A DNA stretch of 64,000 nucleotides from Pyxidicoccus sp. MSG2. GTDB taxonomy: Bacteria > Myxococcota > Myxococcia > Myxococcales > Myxococcaceae. The translations under genes and the position numbers were made by a program. Each line of letters opens with the position of its first letter. Position 1 is the stretch's first letter. The stretch spans positions 5,084,001-5,148,000 of the forward strand of contig NZ_JAPNKC010000001.1 in the NCBI RefSeq assembly GCF_026626705.1, given 5' to 3'. This document shows positions 27,501 to 35,191 of the stretch, piece after piece. Below the pieces are notes generated by a model. The model had not been told where the DNA came from. It saw only the letters and a program-made list of their open reading frames with translations, and ran no database searches.

Positions 27501-27614
27501 GCCCGCGCCGTCCTGTCCACCCGTGTCGGGGTGACCGGTGCCGTAGCCACCCGCGTCCGCGTGGCCCTGCTCCGTTTCCTGAGTATCCCGCGAGTTCGAG
27601 GTCATCGGGTTCAT
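24501..27614 (-). CDS. Ser/Thr protein kinase with TPR-repeat C-terminal half
   Basis: Start taken at ATG 27614; ATG 27605 is also possible. Upstream frame is open but reads as composition noise. 1037 residues. Residues ~15-85 are a disordered Gly/Asp-rich tail built from a 63-bp tandem duplication. Kinase domain ~95-360: GRGGMGEV, AIKVL (Lys125), HRDFKPDN (219-226), DFG (239-241), APE (282-284), all intact. One membrane helix (~393-415) follows. The outer part holds a Cys-containing helical region and then about eight TPRs (for example VDTAKVLNNLGMARVRQARYDEAMPLYQRAL). TPRs of the kinesin-light-chain style usually bind proteins. It is a plausible transmembrane signalling kinase, co-transcribed with the 420-residue hypothetical downstream. 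Confidence 0.9.
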   Translation of the reverse strand: MNPMTSNSRDTQETEQGHADAGGYGTGHPDTGGQDGAGRSDDGHPLAAGQGTGRQDGTGRSDDGHPPAAGYGTGGRDDGSHTTGGTPLHHTRVGRYVLLSRLGRGGMGEVFEAFDPELRRTVAIKVLHERQLPGESRDTRALRLMREAQSMARLSHPNVLTVHDVGTHDGRVFLAMAKVDGGNLRQWLKKGPRPFRQVLPICLSMGRGLAAAHAAGLVHRDFKPDNVLLGTEGGVWVTDFGIARESDASEAPTVPVPDALPPGEDAPLTVTGAMVGTPAYMAPEQYAGRPADARSDQFSYCVSVYEALAGKRPFEEGTLRRMAVTLLDTARAKEGAIVAERPDLAPPAHPNVPGWVHRLLVRGLSVSPEARFPSMDALLDALGKDPSAARRKWLGGAAAVLGGVALAAGVAVTVSKPQAQPCVGAPELFAHVWSPSQRAAVEKAFTGSGAPGADGAFTQVAKALDAYGTQWSTMHQQACEATRVSGAQPEAHLALRMACLDRRLRAVDALTAELTRADADLVKRSTEAVDALRSVSGCANVEALAAPVPLAEDPALRAKVEAVRGDLAKAQALLDSGRYQPALPAAKAAADAARALGYRPLEAEALHVLGWAHQRLSHTDDSMTAWTDAMAAATAGRHDEVAVQVATDLVGGLSSERDWFSEAHLWARLAHSLLERMGGSPELEGKLASHEGILAFREDNYELAVTHYTRALALRERVLGPTHVDTAKVLNNLGMARVRQARYDEAMPLYQRALAITEERLGPQHPLLASTLANLGIVAKEQGRYKEALQWMERSYALRRDTLGPDNRQTLLMLNDLATIHELTGEPDKALALHGQALEGMRRVFGPESLESIEALRALADAEERLEREDAALAHYQEGLALQRKVLPPEDLALHTMEEDVGRLLLLHRKRPREALPMLTAALARKVRTLGAEHAATVHPRTGLGLTLLALNKPDRALKELEEAARVLAPLGWSDAESSWLRFALAQALWKVKPAERPRAMTLAQQAVEGYTQLGQYARRDLDEARRWVASHEVSKR
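27402..27527 (+). repeat. Two 63-bp tandem repeats inside the TPR kinase gene
   Basis: Units 27402-27464 and 27465-27527 align without gaps. On the minus strand they encode two 21-residue copies containing GRSDDGHP[LP]AAG. The length is a multiple of three, so copy-number change would keep the frame. Confidence 0.75.
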
Positions 27615-28006
27615 CCTATCCCGAGGTCTGGGAGGGCTCCGAAAGGGGCCCCGGCGGCGACGTTGGCGGTGGACGCTCGGTCTGCCGGCGGGCAGCCGAG
27701 GCGGCGCGAACGTTGTCGCAGGCAAGGTCCACGGTCCGAGAACGCACGGGCCCGCCGGGTACTCAATCAAGGCGCGGAAAGAGGCTGCCTCGTTCGGGCG
27801 GCGCCCCAGCGGAGACGACAAGGGCCGGGCCCCAGGAGAGGTCCAGCCCATCGTCTTCCGACGTCAAAGTCAGAGGGAGCCCAGCTGTATCAGCACCAGG
27901 TGCTCAATGCCTTGCGGCAGTCACGGCAGGTGGGCCTGGCACCCGGCAGGGAGTGGCGAGGAGACCCGGGCGCCGCCCGGGTCAGGTGCTCGCCGGAGGA
28001 TGGCTG
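27615..28006. other. Spacer between the TPR kinase and a small lipoprotein gene, 392 bp
   Basis: No gene is supported. Open frames here show no start signal or family resemblance. The only structure I see is the hairpin at 27963-27983. The kinase promoter should lie in the part next to 27614, but I cannot single out a convincing hexamer pair. Confidence 0.4.
27963..27983 (-). terminator. GC hairpin after the small lipoprotein gene
   Basis: gacccggg (27963-27970) pairs perfectly with cccgggtc (27976-27983) around a 5-nt loop. It sits 23 nt beyond the stop codon of the minus-strand lipoprotein gene, a natural place for a terminator. No T tract follows. Confidence 0.4.
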
Positions 28007-28285
28007 TCAGTCAGCGCAGAGGTTGCCGCAATGGGGCGGAGTATCACCGTAGCCGAGACAGCACGTCTGACCGTACGGGAGACATGGAGTCGAGTCGGGC
28101 CAGGAGCAAGGACGGACGCACGTAGTGCCGACGCACACCCAGCCAGGAGAACACGGGTTGAGCCTGCACGAGGGCAGTTCATCCTCCCGGGACACGAACG
28201 GGTCATCCATCTCTGGCTCGGCGGCGACGCCGCAGCCCGTAAGCATCGTTCCTACCGCCAACATCACCCAAACAAGCTTATGCAT
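28007..28285 (-). CDS. Small Cys-rich lipoprotein
   Basis: 92 residues starting MHKLVWVMLAVGTMLTGC: a lipoprotein signal peptide with lipobox LTGC (Cys18). ggggag lies 6-7 nt before ATG 28285. The mature part has ten Cys (such as NPCSPGWVCVGTTCVRPC and CLPYGQTCC), the kind of short disulfide-rich module common on myxobacterial surface lipoproteins. No enzyme motif is seen. The IS630 element ends 45 bp upstream of the start, so the original promoter may have been displaced. Confidence 0.7.
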   Translation of the reverse strand: MHKLVWVMLAVGTMLTGCGVAAEPEMDDPFVSREDELPSCRLNPCSPGWVCVGTTCVRPCSWPDSTPCLPYGQTCCLGYGDTPPHCGNLCAD

Positions 28286-28330
28286 GCATGGCTCCCCGTG
28301 AATGTCGCGAGTTCTGCGAGGGGCACACTA

Positions 28331-28353
28331 GTAGCTCGGCACAGAGGTTTTGA
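28331..28353 (+). repeat. IS630 left terminal inverted repeat
   Basis: Begins gtagctcggcacagaggt. Its partner at 29814-29836 has the same sequence inverted, apart from two positions. Confidence 0.88.
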
Positions 28354-28358
28354 AGGGT

Positions 28359-29492
28359 TCAGGCGGCAGCGGCGGCGGCCGCCTGGGCCTGGGGGTACGC
28401 GCGCCCGAGTTTGGTGCGGGCGCCCTCGACCGTGAAGCGCCAGCGGACCCGAGCCCGCTCCTTGTTTCGCATCCGCTCCCATCGGGCCACCTCCCGCTTC
28501 AGGGTGGCCTTGTTGGCAATTCGTCTGTCCAAGCATTGGCGGTTGAGCACGCCTATTTCAATCTCCACCATGTTCAGCCAGCTGGCGTGTTTGGGGACGA
28601 AGTGGAACTCCAGCTTCTTCAGAATCCTCCTGGCCTCCTGCGGCGGGAAGGCTTCGTAGAGGGCGCCGGGGCTGTGCGTGGAAAGGTTGTCGAGCACCAC
28701 TCGGATGGTTTCTGCCTCCGGGTAGTGCACGTCCACCAGCGCGCGCATTTGCGCCGCGAAGTCCTTGGCGGTCCGCTGGTCTGAGACTTCGACGTGGCGC
28801 CAGGGACGGTGCACGTCCAGAAAGACGAAGAGGTTGGCCGTCCCGTTGCGCTGGTACTCGTAGTCGTAACGGCGGGGCTTGCCGGGCATGGCCGGCAGGG
28901 GCGTACGGACTTCTCCAATCAGCTGGGTGGGCGTCTCGTCGAAGCACACCACCGGCCTCTTGGCGTCTGGTGGCTCGGCGTAGAGTTCCAGCACGTCCTC
29001 CATTCGGGCGACGTACTCGGCGTCCACTTTCGGAATGCACCACATGCGCTGCTGCCAGGGCTTGAGTTCGCTCTCCTCCAGCCGTCGTCGGACCGTTTCC
29101 CGCGACAGCTCCTCGTGCTCGGTCAGCCGCACCAGCTCATCGGCCAGCAACTGGAGCGTCCACCGCGCACGCCCCTTCGGTGGACTCGAGCAGGCGGTGG
29201 CCACCAGCAGCGCCTCCTGCTTGCCCGTCAGCTTGCGCGAGGCCCCCGGCCGCTGCCTCTCGTGCAGGGCGTGCTCCACGCCTCCTTCTACAAACCGCCG
29301 CTTGACTCGGTACACTGTCGAGGCGCCCACCCGGACACTCCTGGCGATCTGCTCGTCGGTGACTCCGGCATGGGTTGCCAGCAGAATCTGCGCACGCTTG
29401 ACGTGGCGCACCCGCTCCGTACCGCCACTCACCAGGGCCTCCAACTCTGACTTCTCCTCGGCGGCCAGGGTGACGAGGTAACGTACATTCAT
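28359..29492 (-). CDS. IS630-family transposase
   Basis: 377 residues, full family length. An N-terminal HTH of the Pax-like type (TDEQIARSVRVGASTVYRVKRRF) is followed by the DDE domain: first Asp in VVCFDETPTQL, second in RVVLDNLSTHSPG, and the third acidic residue Glu in HASWLNMVEIEIGVLNRQCL. All three catalytic positions are present and the frame is uninterrupted. The C-terminus runs into Ala repeats just inside the terminal repeat. The start is 47 bp from the divergent HTH gene. Confidence 0.92.
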   Translation of the reverse strand: MNVRYLVTLAAEEKSELEALVSGGTERVRHVKRAQILLATHAGVTDEQIARSVRVGASTVYRVKRRFVEGGVEHALHERQRPGASRKLTGKQEALLVATACSSPPKGRARWTLQLLADELVRLTEHEELSRETVRRRLEESELKPWQQRMWCIPKVDAEYVARMEDVLELYAEPPDAKRPVVCFDETPTQLIGEVRTPLPAMPGKPRRYDYEYQRNGTANLFVFLDVHRPWRHVEVSDQRTAKDFAAQMRALVDVHYPEAETIRVVLDNLSTHSPGALYEAFPPQEARRILKKLEFHFVPKHASWLNMVEIEIGVLNRQCLDRRIANKATLKREVARWERMRNKERARVRWRFTVEGARTKLGRAYPQAQAAAAAAA

Positions 29493-29539
29493 GCGCTCCG
29501 ACTCCGTGAAAGGGGGAGTCGGACTACCTCGCTGCCGCC

Positions 29540-29794
29540 GTGTCGATTCCCTCCGCCGCCCCGCCCTTTACCGAGCTTCAAGGCCAATACCTGGCCTTCA
29601 TCTACGCCTACACCAAGCTCAACCGGCGCCCTCCCGCGGAGGCCGACATGCAGCGCTATTTCGGCACCACTCCGCCCACCGTTCACCGCATGGTGCTGGA
29701 GCTTGAACGCCGAGGGCTCATCCGGCGCAGCGCCGGACAGGCCCGCAGCATCGAACTGCTGCTGGCCCCGGAACGCCTGCCCGTCCTCCGCTGA
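29540..29794 (+). CDS. LexA-type winged-HTH protein carried by the IS630 element
   Basis: GTG 29540 gives 84 residues. The sequence follows the LexA N-terminal DNA-binding domain: FTELQGQYLAFIYAYTKLN, RPPAEADMQRYFGTTPPTVHRM, LELERRGLIRRSAGQARSIEL. It has no protease domain. It sits between the transposase start and the right terminal repeat and reads outward from the shared 47-bp intergenic region, so it probably represses or tunes transposase expression (inference from position). Confidence 0.75.
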   Translation: MSIPSAAPPFTELQGQYLAFIYAYTKLNRRPPAEADMQRYFGTTPPTVHRMVLELERRGLIRRSAGQARSIELLLAPERLPVLR

Positions 29795-29813
29795 GCAGGT
29801 CCAAGGCCAATCG

Positions 29814-29836
29814 GTCAGAACCTCTGTGCCGAGGTA
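29814..29836 (-). repeat. IS630 right terminal inverted repeat
   Basis: Inverse match of 28331-28353 with two mismatches; followed by TA at 29837-29838. Confidence 0.88.
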
Positions 29837-30108
29837 CTAGTCGAGGTGGCCTCAGAAGCGACAAGCGCATGAGGTGGCAAAGTCCCTCAACTCAATATCA
29901 ATAGGATGGGTGCAAGGACGGAAGCGCCCTCGGGACAAGTGTTCTTCATCAGGGTCGAGACAGGGCCAACGTTCCTTCCACCACGCGGGCGCCCGGGCGC
30001 CACCCGCGGCCTGCCTCAGGCCGGGACGAGCGGCTCCCCGGCGGAATGAACGTTCCTTCCGTGAACGCCAGCTCCGGCACAGACAGCCTGCATCCGCGTC
30101 CTGCGACC

Positions 30109-31236
30109 TCAGGCCGGGAGGCCCTGCGCCTGACGGATCTCCTCCCAGAGCGCCCCGTGGTGCTGCTTCAGGTACGCGAGGATGGCGCCGATGGGCGTGC
30201 CCACGTTGACCCAGGCCGTCTTGCGCCCCTGGTACTCCACGTCATCCACGTCCACCGAGGCGCGGTGGAGGGCGACGACGCGCCACGCATCATCGAGCAC
30301 TGGAGAGCCCGAGGAGCCCTGCTCGGTGTCGGTGAAGTAGCGCAGCTCGGTGGTTCCCACGTGGGTGACGAGGTTGTTGCGACAGGCAATCATCTTCGGC
30401 CGGCCACGCGGGTGCTGGATGATGTTGACCGGGCTGTGCTTCTCCACGGGCTCGGTGCGCAGCGGGAGGAACCGCCGGGCCGTCTGCGGTGCCGCGAGCC
30501 GCAGCAGCGCGAAGTCGAGCGCCTTGTCCACGGCCTCCAGCTTCGTCACCTTCGACTCGTCGACGGGCGCGGTGGTGTGGTCGTAGTCGAACTCGAGCAC
30601 CGTCCCGCCGGCCTGCAGGTCCAGGTCCGAGCGCGGCGCGTCCGCCTCTCCATCAATCCGCGCGTTGACGACGTGGTGGTTGGTGAGCACGAGGTCCGGC
30701 GTCACCAGCCACGCGGTGCCCATGACCCGATACGGGTCGCCATTGGAGAGAGCGCGCTTCGTCCCCGAGTCGTAGCGGGGCACGAGGGCCCGCGCGACAC
30801 AGCGCCCCGCGCTCTGTCCTCCGAGGAGGAAGCCGAAGGGCAGCATGTCGTTCTCATGGACGATGCGCTCCTTCCGCTCGGGAAGTTGCTCGCGGGCGAT
30901 GACGGGGCCCGCGGGCACATGGCTGGTGATGGCCGCGAGGGTGTTGGTGAAGGTCTTCGCCGCGGGAGTCGGGCCGGCGAAGGTCGCGGCGTTGCGCAGC
31001 CATGAGGCCATGGGCACGCTGCCGTCCGTCAGCTCCGGCGTGGTGTTGAGCTTGTCCAGCGTGAGCTTGAGCTGGGCGATGGGGTGCGGGACGTAGGGAA
31101 TCGTCCCGACGAAGTACGGATTCATCCCGCTCAGGAGCGCCTGGAGTGACGCCGGATTCGCCAGGTTGGCCTTGATGGCCTCCTGCATCAGCGCGTCGAG
31201 CTGCTCATCGGTGAGGAGCTTGGAGAGCGTCTTCAT
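30109..31236 (-). CDS. Trypsin-like serine protease with N-terminal effector-associated (EAD-like) helical domain
   Basis: 375 residues; gaggagga precedes ATG 31236. Residues ~1-95 are a helical adaptor (LTDEQLDALMQEAIKANLA, later SVPMASWLRNAATFAG) resembling effector-associated domains. Residues ~135-360 are a chymotrypsin-fold protease: His188 in LTNHHVV, Asp241 in ALDFALLRL, Ser309 in EQGSSGSPVL. There is no signal peptide, so it should act in the cytoplasm. It is the last gene of a four-gene operon, 12 bp after the STAND gene. In published STAND/EAD conflict systems such proteases are the effectors released by an NTPase sensor; that role here is inference. Confidence 0.8.
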   Translation of the reverse strand: MKTLSKLLTDEQLDALMQEAIKANLANPASLQALLSGMNPYFVGTIPYVPHPIAQLKLTLDKLNTTPELTDGSVPMASWLRNAATFAGPTPAAKTFTNTLAAITSHVPAGPVIAREQLPERKERIVHENDMLPFGFLLGGQSAGRCVARALVPRYDSGTKRALSNGDPYRVMGTAWLVTPDLVLTNHHVVNARIDGEADAPRSDLDLQAGGTVLEFDYDHTTAPVDESKVTKLEAVDKALDFALLRLAAPQTARRFLPLRTEPVEKHSPVNIIQHPRGRPKMIACRNNLVTHVGTTELRYFTDTEQGSSGSPVLDDAWRVVALHRASVDVDDVEYQGRKTAWVNVGTPIGAILAYLKQHHGALWEEIRQAQGLPA

Positions 31237-31248
31237 GTCAGGTCCTCC

Positions 31249-34149
31249 TCAGGACATCAGCTCCAGCAGGAAGCCCAGGGGGCCGAAGCTCATGCCCTCT
31301 GGCGGCTTGAGGGTGGGGCCTGCTTCCCCCTGGAATGCACTCCGGTACGGCCCTGCCATCACCTCCGGGGACAGCAGTCGCGCCAGCGGCTCGGCGATGG
31401 CAGCGCCGCGCTCCGCTCCTGAGGAAGTCACCAGGACGCGAGGCCCTCTCGGAGAGGCAGCCACCACCGGTACCACCGGCCCGGCGGCATCCCAGAAGTC
31501 ACGCACCAGGCGCGCAATGCGGCTCCAGTTCTCGAGCTCCGCCATCATCGAGCGCAGTGTTCCGAACGACTCACCGGGCTGCATCGACAGTTCCTCGCGC
31601 AGCAGGTCCAGCGCGCGCAGGAAGAGCCGAGGCGCCTTATGCAGGTCATCCGTCGACAGCCGCAACAGCAGACCCGCCAGCTTCTTCGCCACATCCAGGT
31701 GGAACGAAGTGCCGTTGCCGCGCATCCGCCAGAGCTGCACGCTGGCCATCAGGGGCAGGACGCGCGCGGGCTCGCAGACGCGCTCCGCCGCGTATCGGTC
31801 CGCGTCCTCCAGGAGTTTCACCGCGCCGGGCAGTTCCTGGCGGGCGGCGACCAGCAGCGCCCTCAGCAGGAGCAGCTTCAACACGATGACGGAGTCCGCG
31901 GCCCAGCCCGCGCTGTCGAGCCCCTCCTCGATGAGCCGCTCCGCCTCGTCCCGATGTCCCAGCAGGATGTGCACGCGGGCCTCGATGACGTAGAGCACGC
32001 TGCCCGGAGTCCGCTCCCGCCGCTCACGCAGGACTTCGAGCGCCCACTGTGGCTCGCCCTTGAGCAGCAGGTCCTTGAGCCTGCGGACCACGTGCCGCTC
32101 CCAGTCCACGAGCTGGGCCTGCTCCCAGACCTTCTTCGGCAGGTCCACGCCCAGGAAGGAGCAGGCGTAGGCCTGGACCTCGGCGGGCAGTTCCTCCAGC
32201 GACGAGCGCAGGTACGGCTCCACGCCCGGCATCCACCGGGGGTCGATTTCCTCGCGTGACTGGCCACAGGCCATGCGGTGATACAGCTCCTCGGCGCGGC
32301 TCACGACGTCTTGCTGTTGCGCGTAGTAACGCACCGCCTCGTCATGAATGGCGGCGACCTTCGCGGGTTGGTCCACGCGCAGCGGCTCCAGCATCACGCG
32401 GCGCACGTCGGGCCGGTGATACAGCGCGCCGTCGGGCCCGAGCGAGACGAGGGACACCTCCCGCTGGAGCTGCTCGAACAGCGCCAGGGCCTGTTCGAAC
32501 GTCAGCTCCCCGAGCCCGCATGGCTCGGCGAGCACCTCCTGGATGACCTCGGGCGTGAGCCGGCGGACGATGAGCCCCGGGTGCGCGAGCTTGCGCACCG
32601 TGGGGTCATGCACGTGCTCCAGCACGCGCCGGTAGAGCTGTCCCTGGACCACGGCCTCGCGCGCGGCGAAGAAGAAGAGCCTCCGCGTCTTCAGGTTGCG
32701 CAGTCCCCCTGCCTCGGCGCCCTCCTTGCGCGCGACCTCCGCCGCCAGCTTCAGGCTGAGCGGGTTGCCACCCACCTGCGCATGGAGCCCCCGGCGAAGC
32801 GCCTCATCACCCACGCCGCTCGCTTCGAGCAGCGACAGGGCGGAGGCCTCGTCCAGCTCCTTGAGGACCAGCTCCGTGGCCTTCAGTCGGGGCTCCGGTG
32901 CCCGGCCCGACAGGACGACCCGTAGCTGGGGATAGCCGCGGCGGAGCACCCCGAGCAATTGCTCCAGCTCCCGAATCAGGTCCGTGCTCCGGTACTGGAC
33001 CTCCTCGAAGGTGTCGAGCAGCAGGAGGAAGGGCCCGCCCTGCTCCGCCCAGCGGTTCAGCACCTGCGTCATCAGCAGCGCCCCGAACTCCTCCGCCAGG
33101 GGAACCCAGATGTCACGGGCGCTCCTGCGCGTCCCGTCCGTCCTGCGCTGGCGCTCCTCGCCCAACGCCTTGCGGCACCGGGCCTCGAAGGCGGAGAGCG
33201 CCTCCAGTGAGTCCGGGTACTGCAGGGCGAGCTGACGGCTGGCCTCCAGCAACAGCGTCGCGGGCTTGTCGAGGCTGAGCTGGGGATTGTCGAAGTCGAG
33301 ATAGGCGAACGGGACGGCGCTGTGGTGCTCCAGCACGAACCGGGCGAGCAGCGCCGACTTGCCCATGCCTCCAGGTCCATGGATGAGCAGGGTGGTGCCG
33401 TCCCCCATTCCCACGATGCGCCGCGCGTAACTCGACAGCGTCTTGGTCACGGACGAGTCCAGGACGCCCACGTGGACACGGAGCGTCTCCAGCTCGTCCT
33501 GACGTCCACGGAAGGTGTCCCCCGCCAGCTTCCGGAAGGGCGCCAGCAGGCGGGCATTCGCCAGGCGCTGGCTCAGGATGGCCTCCAGCCGGGTGGTGCG
33601 CTCCGGCCCTTCCACCTGGGGCCCCAGCCAGCGCACCACCTGGAGCAGGCGCGTCACGCGGTCCACATCCTCCGGAGGGACGGGAAGCTTGTCGGTGAGC
33701 TTGACCTTGGAGTTGAGCTTGAGAGACGACCACGTGAACTCCATTTCAGGCAGCGGCCCTGTCTCCAGATAGCGCGAGATGAGCTCCTGCAACGGGTCTG
33801 GCGCTTCCACGGGGTTGCAGCGGAGGGCTTCCCGCAGCGCGAAGTGCGAACCCAGCCGTGCGATGGCCTCACGTCGTACAGGCTCCTTCAACATCCAACG
33901 CGCGGGGCTGGCTGTCCCCGTCACCACCTCGCAGTCGTTCATCAGCCATCGGAGCGCGCCGCCCGGCCCCACCGCTCTGCTCATGGGCTGCAGCGTCTGC
34001 GGGTCGAACGTGCTCAGCACGCACGCCGCCATCCGGTAGCTCCACCGCTCCAGAGGAACCTCCTCCTCCGCGGCCTCCTCCTGGAGCGCCTGGAGCATCG
34101 CGCGCCGACGCGCCACCTCCTGCCGCGACAGCGGTTCGCTAGAGCTCAC
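31249..34149 (-). CDS. STAND-family P-loop NTPase with long helical C-terminal region
   Basis: 966 residues. The N-terminal ~200 residues are an unassigned helical/winged-helix-like region. The NTPase core follows: Walker A GPGGMGKSALL (~258-268), Walker B FLLLLDTFEEV (~374), sensor-1-like VVLSGRAPEP, and the GNPLSL motif (~460) that in STAND proteins contacts the nucleotide. The last ~400 residues are helical repeats (for example ALEVLRERRERTPGSVLYVIEARVHILLGHRDEAERL) of TPR type, the usual sensor part. STAND NTPases act as ADP/ATP switches that oligomerise on detecting a trigger. Its first codons overlap the end of the preceding P-loop gene by 11 bp, so the two are translationally coupled. 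Confidence 0.85.
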   Translation of the reverse strand: MSSSEPLSRQEVARRRAMLQALQEEAAEEEVPLERWSYRMAACVLSTFDPQTLQPMSRAVGPGGALRWLMNDCEVVTGTASPARWMLKEPVRREAIARLGSHFALREALRCNPVEAPDPLQELISRYLETGPLPEMEFTWSSLKLNSKVKLTDKLPVPPEDVDRVTRLLQVVRWLGPQVEGPERTTRLEAILSQRLANARLLAPFRKLAGDTFRGRQDELETLRVHVGVLDSSVTKTLSSYARRIVGMGDGTTLLIHGPGGMGKSALLARFVLEHHSAVPFAYLDFDNPQLSLDKPATLLLEASRQLALQYPDSLEALSAFEARCRKALGEERQRRTDGTRRSARDIWVPLAEEFGALLMTQVLNRWAEQGGPFLLLLDTFEEVQYRSTDLIRELEQLLGVLRRGYPQLRVVLSGRAPEPRLKATELVLKELDEASALSLLEASGVGDEALRRGLHAQVGGNPLSLKLAAEVARKEGAEAGGLRNLKTRRLFFFAAREAVVQGQLYRRVLEHVHDPTVRKLAHPGLIVRRLTPEVIQEVLAEPCGLGELTFEQALALFEQLQREVSLVSLGPDGALYHRPDVRRVMLEPLRVDQPAKVAAIHDEAVRYYAQQQDVVSRAEELYHRMACGQSREEIDPRWMPGVEPYLRSSLEELPAEVQAYACSFLGVDLPKKVWEQAQLVDWERHVVRRLKDLLLKGEPQWALEVLRERRERTPGSVLYVIEARVHILLGHRDEAERLIEEGLDSAGWAADSVIVLKLLLLRALLVAARQELPGAVKLLEDADRYAAERVCEPARVLPLMASVQLWRMRGNGTSFHLDVAKKLAGLLLRLSTDDLHKAPRLFLRALDLLREELSMQPGESFGTLRSMMAELENWSRIARLVRDFWDAAGPVVPVVAASPRGPRVLVTSSGAERGAAIAEPLARLLSPEVMAGPYRSAFQGEAGPTLKPPEGMSFGPLGFLLELMS

Positions 34150-35176
34150 GCGTCACCTCCAGGACTGCCTTCGCCACGGCGGCCTGCCACTGCTCGTCGG
34201 CGGGCGTCACGGTGAGCTTCGAGAAGACCTTCGCCACGGCCTTGTCGATGTTGTCCTGCGAGGGGTCCGGGTGGACGCGCAGGAAGAACTTCTCCACGTC
34301 CGGCTTCTGGATGGAGTCCAGGTTGTCTTCGTCGAAGCCGTAGGGCAGGTCCGCGAGCAACTCCTTGTCGTAGTCGATGAGCACGAGGCGCCCGTCGACA
34401 TGGTGGAGGTTCGACGTCAGGGCATCCGCCAGGAAGTAGATGAACGCATGCGTCTCCCGGGGCGCATTCCGGAGCCCATCCAGGAAGAGGCAGAAGGCCA
34501 TGGAGCGCCGGCCCAGCTCATTGATGACCCAGGTGGCCAGGTCATGCGCCCTCCGGTTGTCCGAGCTGTGCTGCGCGGGCATCTGACCCACGTTGCCGTC
34601 CACCACGGCCACGATGCCGCGAGCCACCTCGTCCGGCGTGTAGCTCTCCGGCTGCCCCCCTACGGTGGAGAACCACACCGGCGCGAAGCCCGAGCACGCG
34701 GCCTTGAGGTGGGTGACATACAGCTTGGAGTACGACTTGCCGGACTTCGGGCGCCCGTTGACCACGAGCAACCGCCGCGTGGGGTTGCGCGCGACGAAGT
34801 CCTGGAGCACCTGCCGGAAGTTCCACCGGTTGATGAAGGGCTTGCGCATGAGCAGGCACTGCCCATACGGGTCCGTCTGGACGAGGGTGTCCTTCTTCTT
34901 CCGCAGGTCCGCCAGGATGGCCGCCACCTCCGGGTAGATGCGCAGCTCTGGCCGGTCCAGCAGCTTGAGCAGCAGCGGCTGGGGCCCGCTCAGGCCGTCC
35001 TTCTCACAGAACCGGAGCAGCTCCTCTATCTGCTCCTTGTTCGTGAGCACGGTGTTGAGGCTGTCCCGGAGGTCATTGCCCATCCACGCGCCAATGAGGG
35101 CAAGTGCGTGGCCACCGGTCAGTTCCTGGATGCGTCGGAAGACGACATCCCGCTGCGTGGGTTCCAGGAGCAACAT
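34139..35176 (-). CDS. EAD-like helical adaptor fused to a compact P-loop NTPase
   Basis: 345 residues. Residues ~1-80 form a small all-helical domain (TQRDVVFRRIQELTGGHALA, EQIEELLRFCEKDGLSG) like an effector-associated adaptor. A P-loop domain follows with GRPKSGKSYS (~142-151) as Walker A and AFCLFLDGL (~227-235) as Walker B. It lacks the obvious helical sensor tail of full STAND proteins and may be a reduced or inactive STAND-type module that pairs with the protease through matching adaptor domains (inference). It lies 15 bp after the zinc-ribbon gene and overlaps the STAND gene. Confidence 0.7.
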   Translation of the reverse strand: MLLLEPTQRDVVFRRIQELTGGHALALIGAWMGNDLRDSLNTVLTNKEQIEELLRFCEKDGLSGPQPLLLKLLDRPELRIYPEVAAILADLRKKKDTLVQTDPYGQCLLMRKPFINRWNFRQVLQDFVARNPTRRLLVVNGRPKSGKSYSKLYVTHLKAACSGFAPVWFSTVGGQPESYTPDEVARGIVAVVDGNVGQMPAQHSSDNRRAHDLATWVINELGRRSMAFCLFLDGLRNAPRETHAFIYFLADALTSNLHHVDGRLVLIDYDKELLADLPYGFDEDNLDSIQKPDVEKFFLRVHPDPSQDNIDKAVAKVFSKLTVTPADEQWQAAVAKAVLEVTREL

Positions 35177-35191
35177 GCCGTCCGTTCCTCC

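Larger units (their letters stand above)
28331..29836 (-). mobile_element. IS630-family insertion sequence with an HTH passenger gene
   Basis: 23-bp terminal inverted repeats (28331-28353 and 29814-29836, two mismatches) are each flanked by TA (28329-28330; 29837-29838), the target duplication expected for IS630/Tc1-mariner elements. Inside are a full-length DDE transposase on the minus strand and a divergent small LexA-type HTH gene on the plus strand. With both repeats and the transposase intact, the element may still be mobile. Confidence 0.9.

Noticed and set aside
29840..30108. A repeated aacgttccttcc pair between the IS630 element and the protease gene, as a possible operator
   Set aside because: The two copies lie downstream of the operon's last gene and upstream of nothing, so a regulatory role is not supported. 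No gene is seen in this 269-bp spacer.
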